A DNA stretch of 64,000 nt from Pseudoalteromonas nigrifaciens (lineage in GTDB: Bacteria; Pseudomonadota; Gammaproteobacteria; Enterobacterales; Alteromonadaceae): assembly GCF_002221505.1 (NCBI RefSeq), contig NZ_CP011036.1:1-64000 (forward strand). Direction: 5' to 3'. Under the pieces are notes generated by a model that worked only from the letters and a program-made list of their open reading frames with translations, was not told the DNA's origin and did not search any database. Numbering within the stretch: the stretch's first letter is position 1; each line of letters opens with the position of its first letter. The translations under genes were made by a program, and so were the position numbers. Shown one piece after another: positions 48,263 through 57,264 of the stretch.

Positions 48263-49639
48263 TTACAGCCCGCCTTGGGTTAACTTGCTGGGGTTAAGTA
48301 GCTTTTCGAGCTCGCTGCGCGATAAATCAGTTTCTTGCTCGGCAACATCAATAATTGGGCGAGCTTCTTTATATGCTTGTTTCGCTATTTTGGCTGCTTT
48401 TTCATAACCGATCACCGGATTTAGCGCGGTTACTAAAATAGGATTTTTAGCCAGTGCCTTATCAATATTTAGCTGATTTACTGTAAAGCTAGCAATGGCT
48501 TTATCTCCCAGTGCTTGGGCGCTATTAGCGAGTAACTCTATACTTTGTAAAATATTATAAGCAATTACCGGCAGCATTACATTTAGCTCAAAATTACCTG
48601 CTTGGCCGGCAACGGTAATTGTAGCGTCGTTACCAATTACTTGGGCGCTCACCATAGCTGCCGCTTCGGGGATCACTGGGTTTACTTTGCCGGGCATAAT
48701 AGATGATCCGGGTTGCAGTGCTTCAAGCTCTATTTCACCTAAACCAGCTAATGGACCAGAGTTCATCCAGCGCAAGTCGTTGGCTATTTTCATTTGCGCT
48801 ACAGCAAGTACTTTTAATTGCCCTGAAAGCGCGACAATGGCATCTTGCGAACCAATATTGTAAAAAAAGTTACTGCTAGGCGTAAATCTAATACCTACGT
48901 TGGCACTGAGATTTTTAGCAAATAGCGGTGCAAATTGTGGATCGGCATTAATACCTGTTCCTACAGCGGTACCACCTTGCGCTAGTTCGCAAACACGCTC
49001 TAGGCTATGCCTTATACCAGCCGCGGCATGGTTAATTTGCGTTTGCCAGGCACTTAGAGTTTGCCCAAAAGTAACCGGCATAGCATCCATTAAATGAGTG
49101 CGGCCGGTTTTTACTATAGCGCCAACCTCGGCTTTTTTGTGTTCTAAATGCTGTGATAGTTTTTCTAGTGAAGGGAGTAATTCGTACACCACATTTATTG
49201 CGCTGCTCAGGGCAATGGCAGTAGGGATCACATCGTTAGAGCTTTGCCCCATGTTTACATCATCATTAGGATGAATGCTTTCATCGCCTAGCCGGCTTGC
49301 TAAAGTGGCAATCACTTCATTGGCATTCATATTTGAGCTAGTACCCGAGCCAGTTTGAAATATATCGACCGGGAAATGCTCATAATGGCTACCATCAATA
49401 ATTTCTTGGCATGCTTGCTCTATTGCTTTAGCTTTAGTTTTGCTTAGGTGCCCAAGCTCAAAGTTGCTCTGCGCTGCCGCTTGTTTAATGTAAGCAAGGG
49501 CGGTTATAAACTGCTTAGGCATAGCTAAACCACTGATGGCAAAATTATTCACAGCGCGCTGAGTTTGCGCTTGATATAGTGCATTAGCAGGGACTTGTAA
49601 CTCGCCCATGCTATCTGATTCTGTTCTAAACTGAGTCAT
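48263..49639 (-). CDS. fumC: class II fumarate hydratase FumC
   Basis: FumC interconverts fumarate and malate without an iron-sulfur cluster, so it works under iron limitation or oxidative stress. The 458-residue protein has the superfamily signature GSSIMPGKVNPV, the TGSGTSSNMNANEV block and GRTHLMDAMPVTFGQ. A near-consensus Fur box lies 130 bp upstream, which fits iron-repressed expression. Confidence 0.96.
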   Translation of the reverse strand: MTQFRTESDSMGELQVPANALYQAQTQRAVNNFAISGLAMPKQFITALAYIKQAAAQSNFELGHLSKTKAKAIEQACQEIIDGSHYEHFPVDIFQTGSGTSSNMNANEVIATLASRLGDESIHPNDDVNMGQSSNDVIPTAIALSSAINVVYELLPSLEKLSQHLEHKKAEVGAIVKTGRTHLMDAMPVTFGQTLSAWQTQINHAAAGIRHSLERVCELAQGGTAVGTGINADPQFAPLFAKNLSANVGIRFTPSSNFFYNIGSQDAIVALSGQLKVLAVAQMKIANDLRWMNSGPLAGLGEIELEALQPGSSIMPGKVNPVIPEAAAMVSAQVIGNDATITVAGQAGNFELNVMLPVIAYNILQSIELLANSAQALGDKAIASFTVNQLNIDKALAKNPILVTALNPVIGYEKAAKIAKQAYKEARPIIDVAEQETDLSRSELEKLLNPSKLTQGGL

Positions 49640-49768
49640 AATATTCTTCCTTAAAAGGATTAAACCAGCGGCTGAGAATGCTCATTACGCACTCGCTTGG
49701 TAATTATTTATTGTAAGTAAACCTTGTACTCTATCTGTAGGCTGGTGTGGTAAATTGCAAGGGTTATT

Positions 49769-49783
49769 TGATAATAGTTATCA
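49769..49783. promoter_or_regulatory. Fur box upstream of fumC
   Basis: TGATAATAGTTATCA matches the 7-1-7 Fur consensus TGATAATnATTATCA at all but one defined position. It lies 130 bp before the fumC start and 148 bp before the divergent DUF938 gene. Fur control of fumC is known in Pseudomonas; here it is inferred. Confidence 0.65.
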
Positions 49784-49930
49784 TTACATTTTGAGCTAGG
49801 TGTTTCAATGTAAAGTACAGCTATAAAAGTATAGATTAATTAACTGGCTTTAAAGCGTACATTAGCGCACGACAAAATACGCTAAATTTGTTTTACTGTT
49901 GCGCATCAGTCTTTAACCTTGAGAGTAAAA

Positions 49931-50521
49931 ATGATCAAGCCATTCTCACAAGCGTGTGAAAATAATAAACAGCCTATTTTAGCGCAGTTAAAATCTGTGT
50001 TAGCGAATGCCAAAACGGTGCTCGAAATAGGCTCAGGTACAGGTCAGCACAGCGTGTACTTTGCTCAGCAGTTGCCGCATTTACAATGGTATAGCAGCGA
50101 CAGAGCGATTAATCATGAAGGTATTAATTTATGGCACCGCGAGGTTAATTTAACCAATTTACATGCTCCCCTTGAACTTGACTTAAACAATGCGTGGCCA
50201 ATAGATAAAGTGGATGCTATTTACACGGCTAATACTTTTCATATTGTAAGCTGGCAACTTGTAGAGCATTTTTTTGCGGGTGTAAAACAGCATTTAAATG
50301 ACCAAGGCATAGTATGTATTTACGGGCCATTTAAATATAAAGGCGAGTTTACTAGCCAAAGTAATAACGACTTTAATCGCTTTTTAATAGAGCGCGACCC
50401 ACTTAGCGGTATTAGAGATTTTGCAGCAGTTGAGCTATTAGCAAAGCAAGCAGGGCTAACGTTAATAAGTGATATAGCCATGCCTGCTAATAATCAGTTA
50501 CTGATTTTTAAACGGCAGTAA
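49931..50521 (+). CDS. DUF938 SAM-dependent methyltransferase
   Basis: This 196-residue protein of the DUF938 class I methyltransferase family has SAM motif VLEIGSGTGQHSVYFA near residue 31, WYSSDRA with the acidic ribose contact, and YGPFKYKGEFTSQSN. The substrate is unknown. A TTG at 49919 is in frame, but the ATG at 49931 with GAGAG upstream gives the family N-terminus MIKPFSQACENNK. Its end overlaps the convergent DUF482 gene by 24 bp. Confidence 0.88.
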   Translation: MIKPFSQACENNKQPILAQLKSVLANAKTVLEIGSGTGQHSVYFAQQLPHLQWYSSDRAINHEGINLWHREVNLTNLHAPLELDLNNAWPIDKVDAIYTANTFHIVSWQLVEHFFAGVKQHLNDQGIVCIYGPFKYKGEFTSQSNNDFNRFLIERDPLSGIRDFAAVELLAKQAGLTLISDIAMPANNQLLIFKRQ

Positions 50522-51637
50522 TGCGCTGCATTGATCTTTATAAATATTAATATGCTGGCGTTCACGTTTTAAGTAATCGCTAATTGCGTTGCTAAAGTTA
50601 TTATCAACTATATGGTGAGCTGAGTAGGTTAATACAGGGGCAAAACCGCGTGCTATTTTATGCTCACCTTGTGCCCCTGAATGAAAACAGCTGAGGTTAT
50701 GCTTTATTGCAAACTCAATCCCTTGGTAATAGCATAGTTCAAAGTGCAGAGAATCTACCTCTTCGCTTGCCCCCCAATACCGCCCATACAGTGTATCTGC
50801 TCCTATTAGGCTAAGGGTTGCGGCAATAATAGCGTCTTCTTTTTTGGCTAGCATAATGACTAGCTTGTCGGCCATTAGCGCATGTAAAAGCTTAAAAAAG
50901 GGCATATTTAAATAGCCTAAGTGGCCAGAGCGTTTTAAATAAGTACGTTGATAAAATTCGCAAAATAGCTGCATAATTTCAGGCGTAATTTGCATCCCTT
51001 GCAGCCATTCAATAGTAATGTTTTGTTGGGTTATTTTGCTGCGTTCTTTTTTTAGTGATTTACGCTTACGTGAATTAAGCGTATTTAAAAAATCGTCAAA
51101 GCATGTAAAGCCTTTATTAAACCACTGAAATTGCACACCCACTCTAAGCATAGCGTGTTGCTCAGTGAGGTGTGTGGCTTGGGCTAAGTTGCAAAAATTA
51201 ACGTGCCAACCAGACCAGCCTTGCTCTTTGCTGTGCAGGTTTAGTAACTCTGTAATGTATTTATACACTAAACTAGGATTGCTGTGCTCTATAGCAATAC
51301 GGCTACCTTCAATGGGGCAAAATGGCACACCGCATAACCATTTAGGGTAGTACTCTAAGCCATGTTTCTCGTATGCTTCTGCCCAGGCCCAATCAAACAC
51401 ATATTCACCGTAAGAGTGGCTTTTTAAATAGCCAGGTGCCAGCGCAATAATATTTTCGCCCTCAAAAATAGCTAAGTGATAAGGCTGCCAACCACTTTGT
51501 TGATTAACACACTGACTTTGCTCTAATGCGTATAAAAAAGCATGTTGGGTAAATGGCTCGTCGCCAAACAAACGTTGCCAATGCGCTCGCTCTATTTGAT
51601 TAATACTACTAAACCATTGATGCGAAAATGTCGCCAT
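50498..51637 (-). CDS. DUF482 / FemAB-like acyltransferase
   Basis: This 379-residue COG3146 (DUF482) protein has a GNAT fold related to FemAB peptidoglycan transferases. Typical blocks are FDWAWAEAYEKHGLEYYPKW, VPFCPIEGSRI, RKRKSLKKERSKI, YGRYWGASEEVDSLHFELCY and HSGAQGEHKIARGFAP. The substrate is unknown. It starts 2 bp after the hydrolase gene stop, so the two are coupled. Confidence 0.88.
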   Translation of the reverse strand: MATFSHQWFSSINQIERAHWQRLFGDEPFTQHAFLYALEQSQCVNQQSGWQPYHLAIFEGENIIALAPGYLKSHSYGEYVFDWAWAEAYEKHGLEYYPKWLCGVPFCPIEGSRIAIEHSNPSLVYKYITELLNLHSKEQGWSGWHVNFCNLAQATHLTEQHAMLRVGVQFQWFNKGFTCFDDFLNTLNSRKRKSLKKERSKITQQNITIEWLQGMQITPEIMQLFCEFYQRTYLKRSGHLGYLNMPFFKLLHALMADKLVIMLAKKEDAIIAATLSLIGADTLYGRYWGASEEVDSLHFELCYYQGIEFAIKHNLSCFHSGAQGEHKIARGFAPVLTYSAHHIVDNNFSNAISDYLKRERQHINIYKDQCSALLPFKNQ

Positions 51638-51639
51638 TA

Positions 51640-53010
51640 CTACTTACCTTGTGCGTGTTCTACGTTTTTTATAAAGGTGCTTATTTGTTTTTTAAGCTCA
51701 GGAAAAAAGGGGTTATAGGTTAATCGTTGTAAGGTGGGATATTGCTTTAAGTTAGCAGCTGTACGTTCTCCAAGTTGCGGGCTTTTTGTGGTTTTACAGG
51801 TTTTATATAACTTTTCGCCGCCAATAAAACTGCCGCAATTACGATAAGAGGCACTAATACCATAATGCGGATTTTGTGGTGAGTTAACAATGGCAATATG
51901 CGATATACCATGGATTTTTAGACATGCTTCGCTGGCACACTGCGGATTTAATACTCTGTAATCTGCTGCAAAATTTGGGGGTAAAATAGTGCTGCTACCA
52001 TAAAGCACTAGGGTATCGAGTTTTTTATAGCGACTTAAATTAGTATTATGTAGTGCATTTAATAATTTAAGGGTGGCATGGCTATCAATTGTCGCGTCAA
52101 TATCGCTTATTACGCTAAATACAGGCAATGCCAAAGCAGGGCGCTTACTTAAGTTTTTAATGCTAACCAATGACATTGCATCATATGAGGCTGCTGCAGC
52201 ATTGAGTGGAAACGACTCATACTTAGCAAAATCAACATCGGCGTCTTTATCTATCCAATTTAAAAATGGGATTAAATCAAGCCACTTGGCTATCCAACCT
52301 TGTTTATTATGCGGCTCGGAGCCCGGTGAAAATAACATAAGCGCCGTTATTTTTGATGAAAGCGCTTGCGTGATTGCATAGTCTATAAGTAGTGCGGCCC
52401 CCGTAGAGTAGCCCCCTAAAATAACCTCATCAAAGTCTTGTGTTGTGCGCTCTATAGCGTAACGCACAGCTTGTTGCCATTGCTGTAGGTCTACATCTTG
52501 TAACGCACTAGCAGCACTGCCGTGGCCGGGTAACAAAATAGTGCGTACGGTATAACCTTGCTGATAATACACTTGGGCTAAATCGTGATAGGTAAAAGGA
52601 GAGTCGGTAAGGCCGTGCACGAGTAATACCGCTTTTTTACTTTGTGAATGTTTTAACTCAAAAGGAGCAATAATGTCGGCAATAGTGGGGTTAGGCTTAC
52701 GACTGCCTTGAGTAACTAGTTGCTGATACGTTTGAGTAAATACAGGGCATGGCATAGCAGCGCGAGGATTAGCTACACTAATATACTGATACGCATGATT
52801 GAGGTAGCTATTAAATGGGGCACGCGCTTGGTAATCAAAATACGCTTGGTGGTGATCCTTTGTATAGCGTAATAGGCCTTGCTGTTTACTCTTTTTAATA
52901 AATTCAAAATCGCTTGCCTGCGCAATACAATTTTCAGCGACAGCTAAGTGAGGCAAAAAGCTAAGCATACAAGTTAAAAATATTTTTAAAAACACACTAT
53001 TATTGTTCAT
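51640..53010 (-). CDS. exported alpha/beta hydrolase
   Basis: This 456-residue protein has a signal peptide (MNNNSVFLKIFLTCMLSFLP, continuing HLAVA). The alpha/beta-hydrolase core shows AVLLVHGLTDSPFTYHDLAQ (oxyanion region), nucleophile motif GYSTG, a late Asp in ISDIDATID and a late His in IHGISHIAIV. The longer frame from 53031 adds seven residues before the signal; 53010 is preferred and overlaps the kinase stop by 11 nt. The substrate is unknown. Probably co-transcribed with the kinase upstream, so the IS may affect it. Confidence 0.85.
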   Translation of the reverse strand: MNNNSVFLKIFLTCMLSFLPHLAVAENCIAQASDFEFIKKSKQQGLLRYTKDHHQAYFDYQARAPFNSYLNHAYQYISVANPRAAMPCPVFTQTYQQLVTQGSRKPNPTIADIIAPFELKHSQSKKAVLLVHGLTDSPFTYHDLAQVYYQQGYTVRTILLPGHGSAASALQDVDLQQWQQAVRYAIERTTQDFDEVILGGYSTGAALLIDYAITQALSSKITALMLFSPGSEPHNKQGWIAKWLDLIPFLNWIDKDADVDFAKYESFPLNAAAASYDAMSLVSIKNLSKRPALALPVFSVISDIDATIDSHATLKLLNALHNTNLSRYKKLDTLVLYGSSTILPPNFAADYRVLNPQCASEACLKIHGISHIAIVNSPQNPHYGISASYRNCGSFIGGEKLYKTCKTTKSPQLGERTAANLKQYPTLQRLTYNPFFPELKKQISTFIKNVEHAQGK

Positions 53011-55915
53011 AAACCACTGCATATTGAGCAAGACACTCGGTTAGCTTAATTAGTTCAAGCGGTTTTGCAAGGTGTTGATTAAAACCAACCGCCTGAGCGT
53101 GTGCTTTGTCTTCGGGCATAACGTCGGCAGTTAAGGCAACAATTGGCAGTTCCTCAGCCGTTTTAAATTGCCTGATTAGGGCCGTTGCTCTATAGCCATC
53201 CATTACTGGCATTTGGCAATCCATAAGCACGAGGTCAAAATGCTGTTTTTTTATAATATTAACTGCAAGCTCACCATTTTCAACAACCTGTGGCACAATT
53301 TTTAGTGAGCCAAGCATGGCTTTTATAACCATTTGATTAACCGGGTTATCTTCGGCCACTAAAATTTTTAAAGCGGCTATATTAGTATTATCTGTAGGTT
53401 TTATAAGAGGTTCTTGCGCTTTAACCGTCTCTATTTCTAATGTAAATGTAAAAGTAGAGCCTTTATCAAGCTCGCTATGTAGCGCTATATTTGCATTCAT
53501 TAATACACTAAGCTCTTTGGCTATGGCTAACCCAAGGCCGGTGCCACCAAACTGCCGAGAAGTAGAGTTATCGGCTTGAGTAAATGCACTAAATAACTTT
53601 TCATGTTGAGTTGCTTTTATACCTATTCCGGTATCAATAACGGCAATTGTTAGCTGTGCTTTATTGGGCGCAATAAGTTGCGTATCTACATTTAAAGTAA
53701 CACTGCCAGCGTTAGTAAATTTAATAGCGTTACTGCATAAATTAAGCATTATTTGCTCTAATCGCATTGGATCGCCAACAAAACAAGTGTCTTTAGGGAT
53801 ATTGCTATTTATTTTCCACACAATTGCTTTGCTTGCAGCACTTTGTTCAAACATAGTATTAATGCGCTGAATAAGTGAGGTTAAATCAAATGGAATACGT
53901 TCAAGCACTAGCCGTTTTGATTCAATTTTAGATATATCGAGAATATCGTTTATCAAATTTAATAAGCTTTTAGATGACGAATTTATTTTATCTAAATAAT
54001 CAATTAGGGTATTGGCGTCGTCTTCTTTACGGGCAAGCGAAGAAAAGCCAATAACAGCATTTAGTGGCGTGCGTATTTCATGGCTCATATTAGCTAAAAA
54101 TTGACTCTTAGCCCGGTTAGCCAAATCAGATTGCTTTTTTGCTTGTGCTAACGAATAAGTACGCTCTGCTACTTGGCGAGTAAGTGCAATTTGCTGCTGA
54201 TTAAACAGTAGTAAAATCAATAAAATTAATGAGCATACAACTACTTGAAGTATCAGCAGCAGTAAGGTGAGTTGATTATTATGTTGAGCTAAAAAGGCAT
54301 CTTTAAGTGCCAGTTTTACGATCCATTGTTGCCCGCCAAAATCGACATTAAACGATATTAGCTTACTGCCTTGTGCAACATTAAGATTGTTTGAGTTACT
54401 GTAAAATGCGGGTTTGTTTATATCTTCATAAATAGCAATCGAAAACATTTTAGACTGCTGCTCAGTAATGGCCTGCTTAATAATTTGAGGGACTAAAAAT
54501 ACGCCTGTGGCATAGCCTTTAATGGTTTCTTTTTCATTGGATTGAGAATATACAGGCGCAAATAATAAGTAAGCAGCATCAGAGTGCTCAGTTTGTACGA
54601 GTTGAATTATTTTAGTTCCCACTGGCTGATACTTTATTGCGGGGTTGAGTAAGGATGCTTTGCGATCTGGGTTTGAATATACATTAAACCCAATTGCTTT
54701 TTGGTTGCTATTAAGCGGTGCTATATATTTTACAATAACGAGTGGATCGTTTGGCTCTAAAGGTTCACCAATAACATCATAATTTAAGTTATAAATGCTT
54801 GAAATTTCTTTAGAGAATGCTTGGCGTTGATGAGATGGGATTTTTACATTCCATGATAAAGCTTTTATAAATGAGTGCTTAGCAAGTAGGGTGTTGGCAT
54901 ATAGATTAAAGTCTTGCTGGCTTAATGTTGGCGATGACTGAACTTGGCTAGCTAAACTTTGCACAGCAATAATGCTGCGATTAGTATAGCGGTACAGGCT
55001 GTTTTCTATCACTTGCACTTCGCGCTCAGCAATTTTTATCGCATTAATACGGCTTTCACTATCGTATAATTGTGTGGTGGCCGCTACTGATACAAATAAA
55101 ATGCAACATACCGAAAGTGTCGGTAGCACCGAAATATTATAGTTATCAGACTTCTCTGGTAATAACGAAAGTAAAAATGGAGTGGCAATTAACACCCCTA
55201 AAATATCACCTAACCACCAGTAAGTTGTGTTTTTCCAGTGATTATCTGCACTGTACATTGCATTAAATTGGCTTAGTGCAAACACGCCAAAATTAGCCGA
55301 AATTAAACTGACTAAAACACCTACAACTACAATAAAATAAATAATGTTTTGGCGCTTTTTAAGGCGCAGAGGGTGGCCTAACCAAAACTTTAATATTGCG
55401 GCCCCAACCATGGCCTGCAATACCACCCCAAAGGCAATATACATAGCCTCGTTTAATGAATTTCCTACCAATACCATTTCATGAGTTGTATTAGCAAAAA
55501 AATTTAAATTAAATGCGAGAGCCGCTAAAAATAGCGCAGGAATAAATCGCCACCACCACACAAAGCAGCCAACTAAGGCTATACCAGCAGGTAACCAAAC
55601 CGGAATAATTTGCGAGTTAAAGGTTAGCTTGGTAAGTATTACTCCTACAAAAAAATAGGCTAAAGAAAAAATAATGTAAAAAACACTAGGGCGTGTTGAT
55701 CTTTGTGGTATGAAAAACAAACAGCATGAAGATAAGGTATAATTGAATTCGCCAGAAAACTTTACACCGAACCTACATGCCAAGATTAATGTTAACAGAC
55801 GGGACATGGAATGTCTTATCAAAAGTAATGTACTTAAGTGGTCGAATTTATAATAAGCCCAACCATAGAAAAACGCTCGAAGGCATACTGTATAAGATGC
55901 GCACAGGTATTCCAT
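53000..55915 (-). CDS. MASE1 hybrid sensor histidine kinase, 5' end displaced by an IS
   Basis: A large hybrid kinase. The chromosomal part (53000-55687, 895 codons) has an N-terminal MASE1 multi-helix membrane domain (SLAYFFVGVILTKLTF...), a periplasmic CHASE-type domain, HisKA with phospho-acceptor His in NMSHEIRTPLN, HATPase (NLCSNAIKFTNAG, DTGIGI, FGGTGLGLAIAKEL) and a C-terminal receiver with phospho-acceptor Asp in LVLMDCQMPVMDG. The frame continues to 55915 only because the antisense of the IS is open, giving a foreign 76-residue head. The native start is the GTG at 56597 beyond the IS, for 905 residues. Whether a start inside the IS (55915 or ATG 55807) still yields protein is unclear. 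Confidence 0.85.
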   Translation of the reverse strand: MEYLCASYTVCLRAFFYGWAYYKFDHLSTLLLIRHSMSRLLTLILACRFGVKFSGEFNYTLSSCCLFFIPQRSTRPSVFYIIFSLAYFFVGVILTKLTFNSQIIPVWLPAGIALVGCFVWWWRFIPALFLAALAFNLNFFANTTHEMVLVGNSLNEAMYIAFGVVLQAMVGAAILKFWLGHPLRLKKRQNIIYFIVVVGVLVSLISANFGVFALSQFNAMYSADNHWKNTTYWWLGDILGVLIATPFLLSLLPEKSDNYNISVLPTLSVCCILFVSVAATTQLYDSESRINAIKIAEREVQVIENSLYRYTNRSIIAVQSLASQVQSSPTLSQQDFNLYANTLLAKHSFIKALSWNVKIPSHQRQAFSKEISSIYNLNYDVIGEPLEPNDPLVIVKYIAPLNSNQKAIGFNVYSNPDRKASLLNPAIKYQPVGTKIIQLVQTEHSDAAYLLFAPVYSQSNEKETIKGYATGVFLVPQIIKQAITEQQSKMFSIAIYEDINKPAFYSNSNNLNVAQGSKLISFNVDFGGQQWIVKLALKDAFLAQHNNQLTLLLLILQVVVCSLILLILLLFNQQQIALTRQVAERTYSLAQAKKQSDLANRAKSQFLANMSHEIRTPLNAVIGFSSLARKEDDANTLIDYLDKINSSSKSLLNLINDILDISKIESKRLVLERIPFDLTSLIQRINTMFEQSAASKAIVWKINSNIPKDTCFVGDPMRLEQIMLNLCSNAIKFTNAGSVTLNVDTQLIAPNKAQLTIAVIDTGIGIKATQHEKLFSAFTQADNSTSRQFGGTGLGLAIAKELSVLMNANIALHSELDKGSTFTFTLEIETVKAQEPLIKPTDNTNIAALKILVAEDNPVNQMVIKAMLGSLKIVPQVVENGELAVNIIKKQHFDLVLMDCQMPVMDGYRATALIRQFKTAEELPIVALTADVMPEDKAHAQAVGFNQHLAKPLELIKLTECLAQYAVVYEQ

Positions 55916-56565
55916 GGCGAGATTTACCTTCTGATTTTGGCCGTTGGAGTGCTATCTACAGACGGTTTAATTTATGGTCCAAAAAAGGGATTTTGAATGA
56001 ACTGTTTCGCGCATTATCTCGTGATGCGGACATGGATTGGGTCTTCATTGATGGCAGTATTGTCAGGGCTCATCAACATAGTTGCGGTGCAAGAACTGCT
56101 GACAATGAATCAATTGGAAAGAGCCGAGGTGGAAATTCTACGAAAATTCATCTTGCAGTCGATAGCGGAGGGTTGCCTGTTTATTATGAATTATCCTGTG
56201 GAAATACGCATGATATCGTCCATGCAGAGTCACTCGTAGCTAATTGCCCAACAAGTAATATGGTTGTCGCAGATAAAGGCTACGACAGTGAAAAACTGAG
56301 AGCGTTTGTTCGTGATAATAACGCTACACCCGTTATTCCACGTAAGGGCAACAGTTTAGTAGGCAATGAAGATATTGACTGGTGCATGTACAAATATCGG
56401 CACTTGGTTGAGAATGCATTTGGCCGTATTAAGCAATATAGAGGGATAGCCACGCGGTATGAAAAGCTTGAACGAAATTATCATTCAATGCTCGCTTTAG
56501 CATTTACTATGATGTGGCTACCAATGTGGGCTGATTGATATATGTACTACAAAGATCAACAGCCC
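55690..56565 (+). mobile_element. IS5-family insertion sequence
   Basis: This 876-bp IS has inverted ends, left GGCGTGTTGATCTTTG and right (reverse complement) GGGCTGTTGATCTTTG, flanked on both sides by CTAG (55686-55689 and 56566-56569), the probable 4-bp target duplication. It carries one transposase gene. It sits in codon 10/11 of the sensor kinase. Confidence 0.9.
55777..56538 (+). CDS. IS5-family transposase
   Basis: This 253-residue single-frame DDE transposase of the IS5 family (IS427-like) has the N-terminal DUF4096-type region (ILYKMRTGIPWRDLPSDFG), first catalytic Asp in VFIDGSIVRAHQH, second in VVADKGYDSE and Glu in YRHLVENAFGRIKQYRG. It is intact with no frameshift, so the element may be active. 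Confidence 0.93.
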   Translation: MPRLMLTDGTWNVLSKVMYLSGRIYNKPNHRKTLEGILYKMRTGIPWRDLPSDFGRWSAIYRRFNLWSKKGILNELFRALSRDADMDWVFIDGSIVRAHQHSCGARTADNESIGKSRGGNSTKIHLAVDSGGLPVYYELSCGNTHDIVHAESLVANCPTSNMVVADKGYDSEKLRAFVRDNNATPVIPRKGNSLVGNEDIDWCMYKYRHLVENAFGRIKQYRGIATRYEKLERNYHSMLALAFTMMWLPMWAD

Positions 56566-56567
56566 CT

Positions 56568-56597
56568 AGAGTAATACTTGGAGTTAAAATTTTTCAC
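56568..56597 (-). pseudogene. displaced native 5' end of the sensor kinase gene
   Basis: Removing the IS and one CTAG copy joins GTG AAA AAT TTT AAC TCC to the kinase frame, giving MKNFNSKYYS before SVFYIIF. TCCCT on the plus strand (AGGGA on minus, 56603-56607) is a well-placed Shine-Dalgarno for the GTG at 56597. This fragment is therefore the real translation start, now separated by 880 bp. Confidence 0.8.
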
Positions 56598-56671
56598 ATA
56601 AATCCCTGTACAAGTAATATTCCCAATTTAAAATATCAGTATAGCTAACAGTAAGTTATTTGCGGTATTTT

Positions 56672-57127
56672 TTATAATGGTAATTGTTTTTTGCTAAAAG
56701 ACTGCTTTAACACCACGGTTGATTCTATATTAGCGATACAGCTTAAGCTCCCTAGTTGATGCTTAACAAACTGCTCATAGCTTTCTAAATCATGCGCAAT
56801 TATTTTTAGTAAATAGTCGTAACTTCCCGATATTACCGAACACTCTAGCACATGAGTGAGCTTTTCTACGTGTTGCTCAAATTGCCGGGCAGCACTGGCC
56901 GAATTTTGATTTAAACGTACAAATGCATACACCAAAACGTTTAGTTTAAGTGCCTTGGGGTTAATAGCAGCGTGGTAGCCGGTAATAATACTAGCTTGTT
57001 CTAGCTTTTTAATTCGTCTAAGGCAGGGCGTATCTGAGAGGCTAATATGACTGGCAAGATCTGCAACAGACATTCTGGCGTTGGCTTGTAAGGCAATGAG
57101 CAATTGCTGATCTTTTTTATCGAGCAT
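56672..57127 (-). CDS. Lrp/AsnC family regulator
   Basis: This 151-residue protein has an N-terminal winged HTH (MLDKKDQQLLIALQANARMS, LADTPCLRRIKKLE-type recognition region) and a C-terminal RAM domain (VLECSVISGSYDYLLKIIAHD). It is divergent from the PrnB-like/kynureninase pair by 137 bp, which contains an inverted repeat. Control of tryptophan or kynurenine metabolism is inferred, as Lrp-type KynR regulators act on kyn genes elsewhere. Confidence 0.9.
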   Translation of the reverse strand: MLDKKDQQLLIALQANARMSVADLASHISLSDTPCLRRIKKLEQASIITGYHAAINPKALKLNVLVYAFVRLNQNSASAARQFEQHVEKLTHVLECSVISGSYDYLLKIIAHDLESYEQFVKHQLGSLSCIANIESTVVLKQSFSKKQLPL

Positions 57128-57159
57128 ATATAGATTCTTATTAATTATTTTTATATTTG

Positions 57160-57193
57160 TAGTGATTATTGCTAATGATGTTGATAATTACTA
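57160..57193. promoter_or_regulatory. inverted repeat between the Lrp-type gene and the PrnB-like gene
   Basis: TAGTGATTAT and ATAATTACTA are complementary at 9 of 10 positions, with a 14-bp spacer. The placement in a divergent intergenic region and A+T-rich arms fit an Lrp-family operator. Binding is not shown. Confidence 0.5.
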
Positions 57194-57264
57194 ATTTTTT
57201 TAGCGTTTTACCCTCATTAAACTCTGTTAGCATTTAGTGATAACTATAATAACAGGAAACAATA

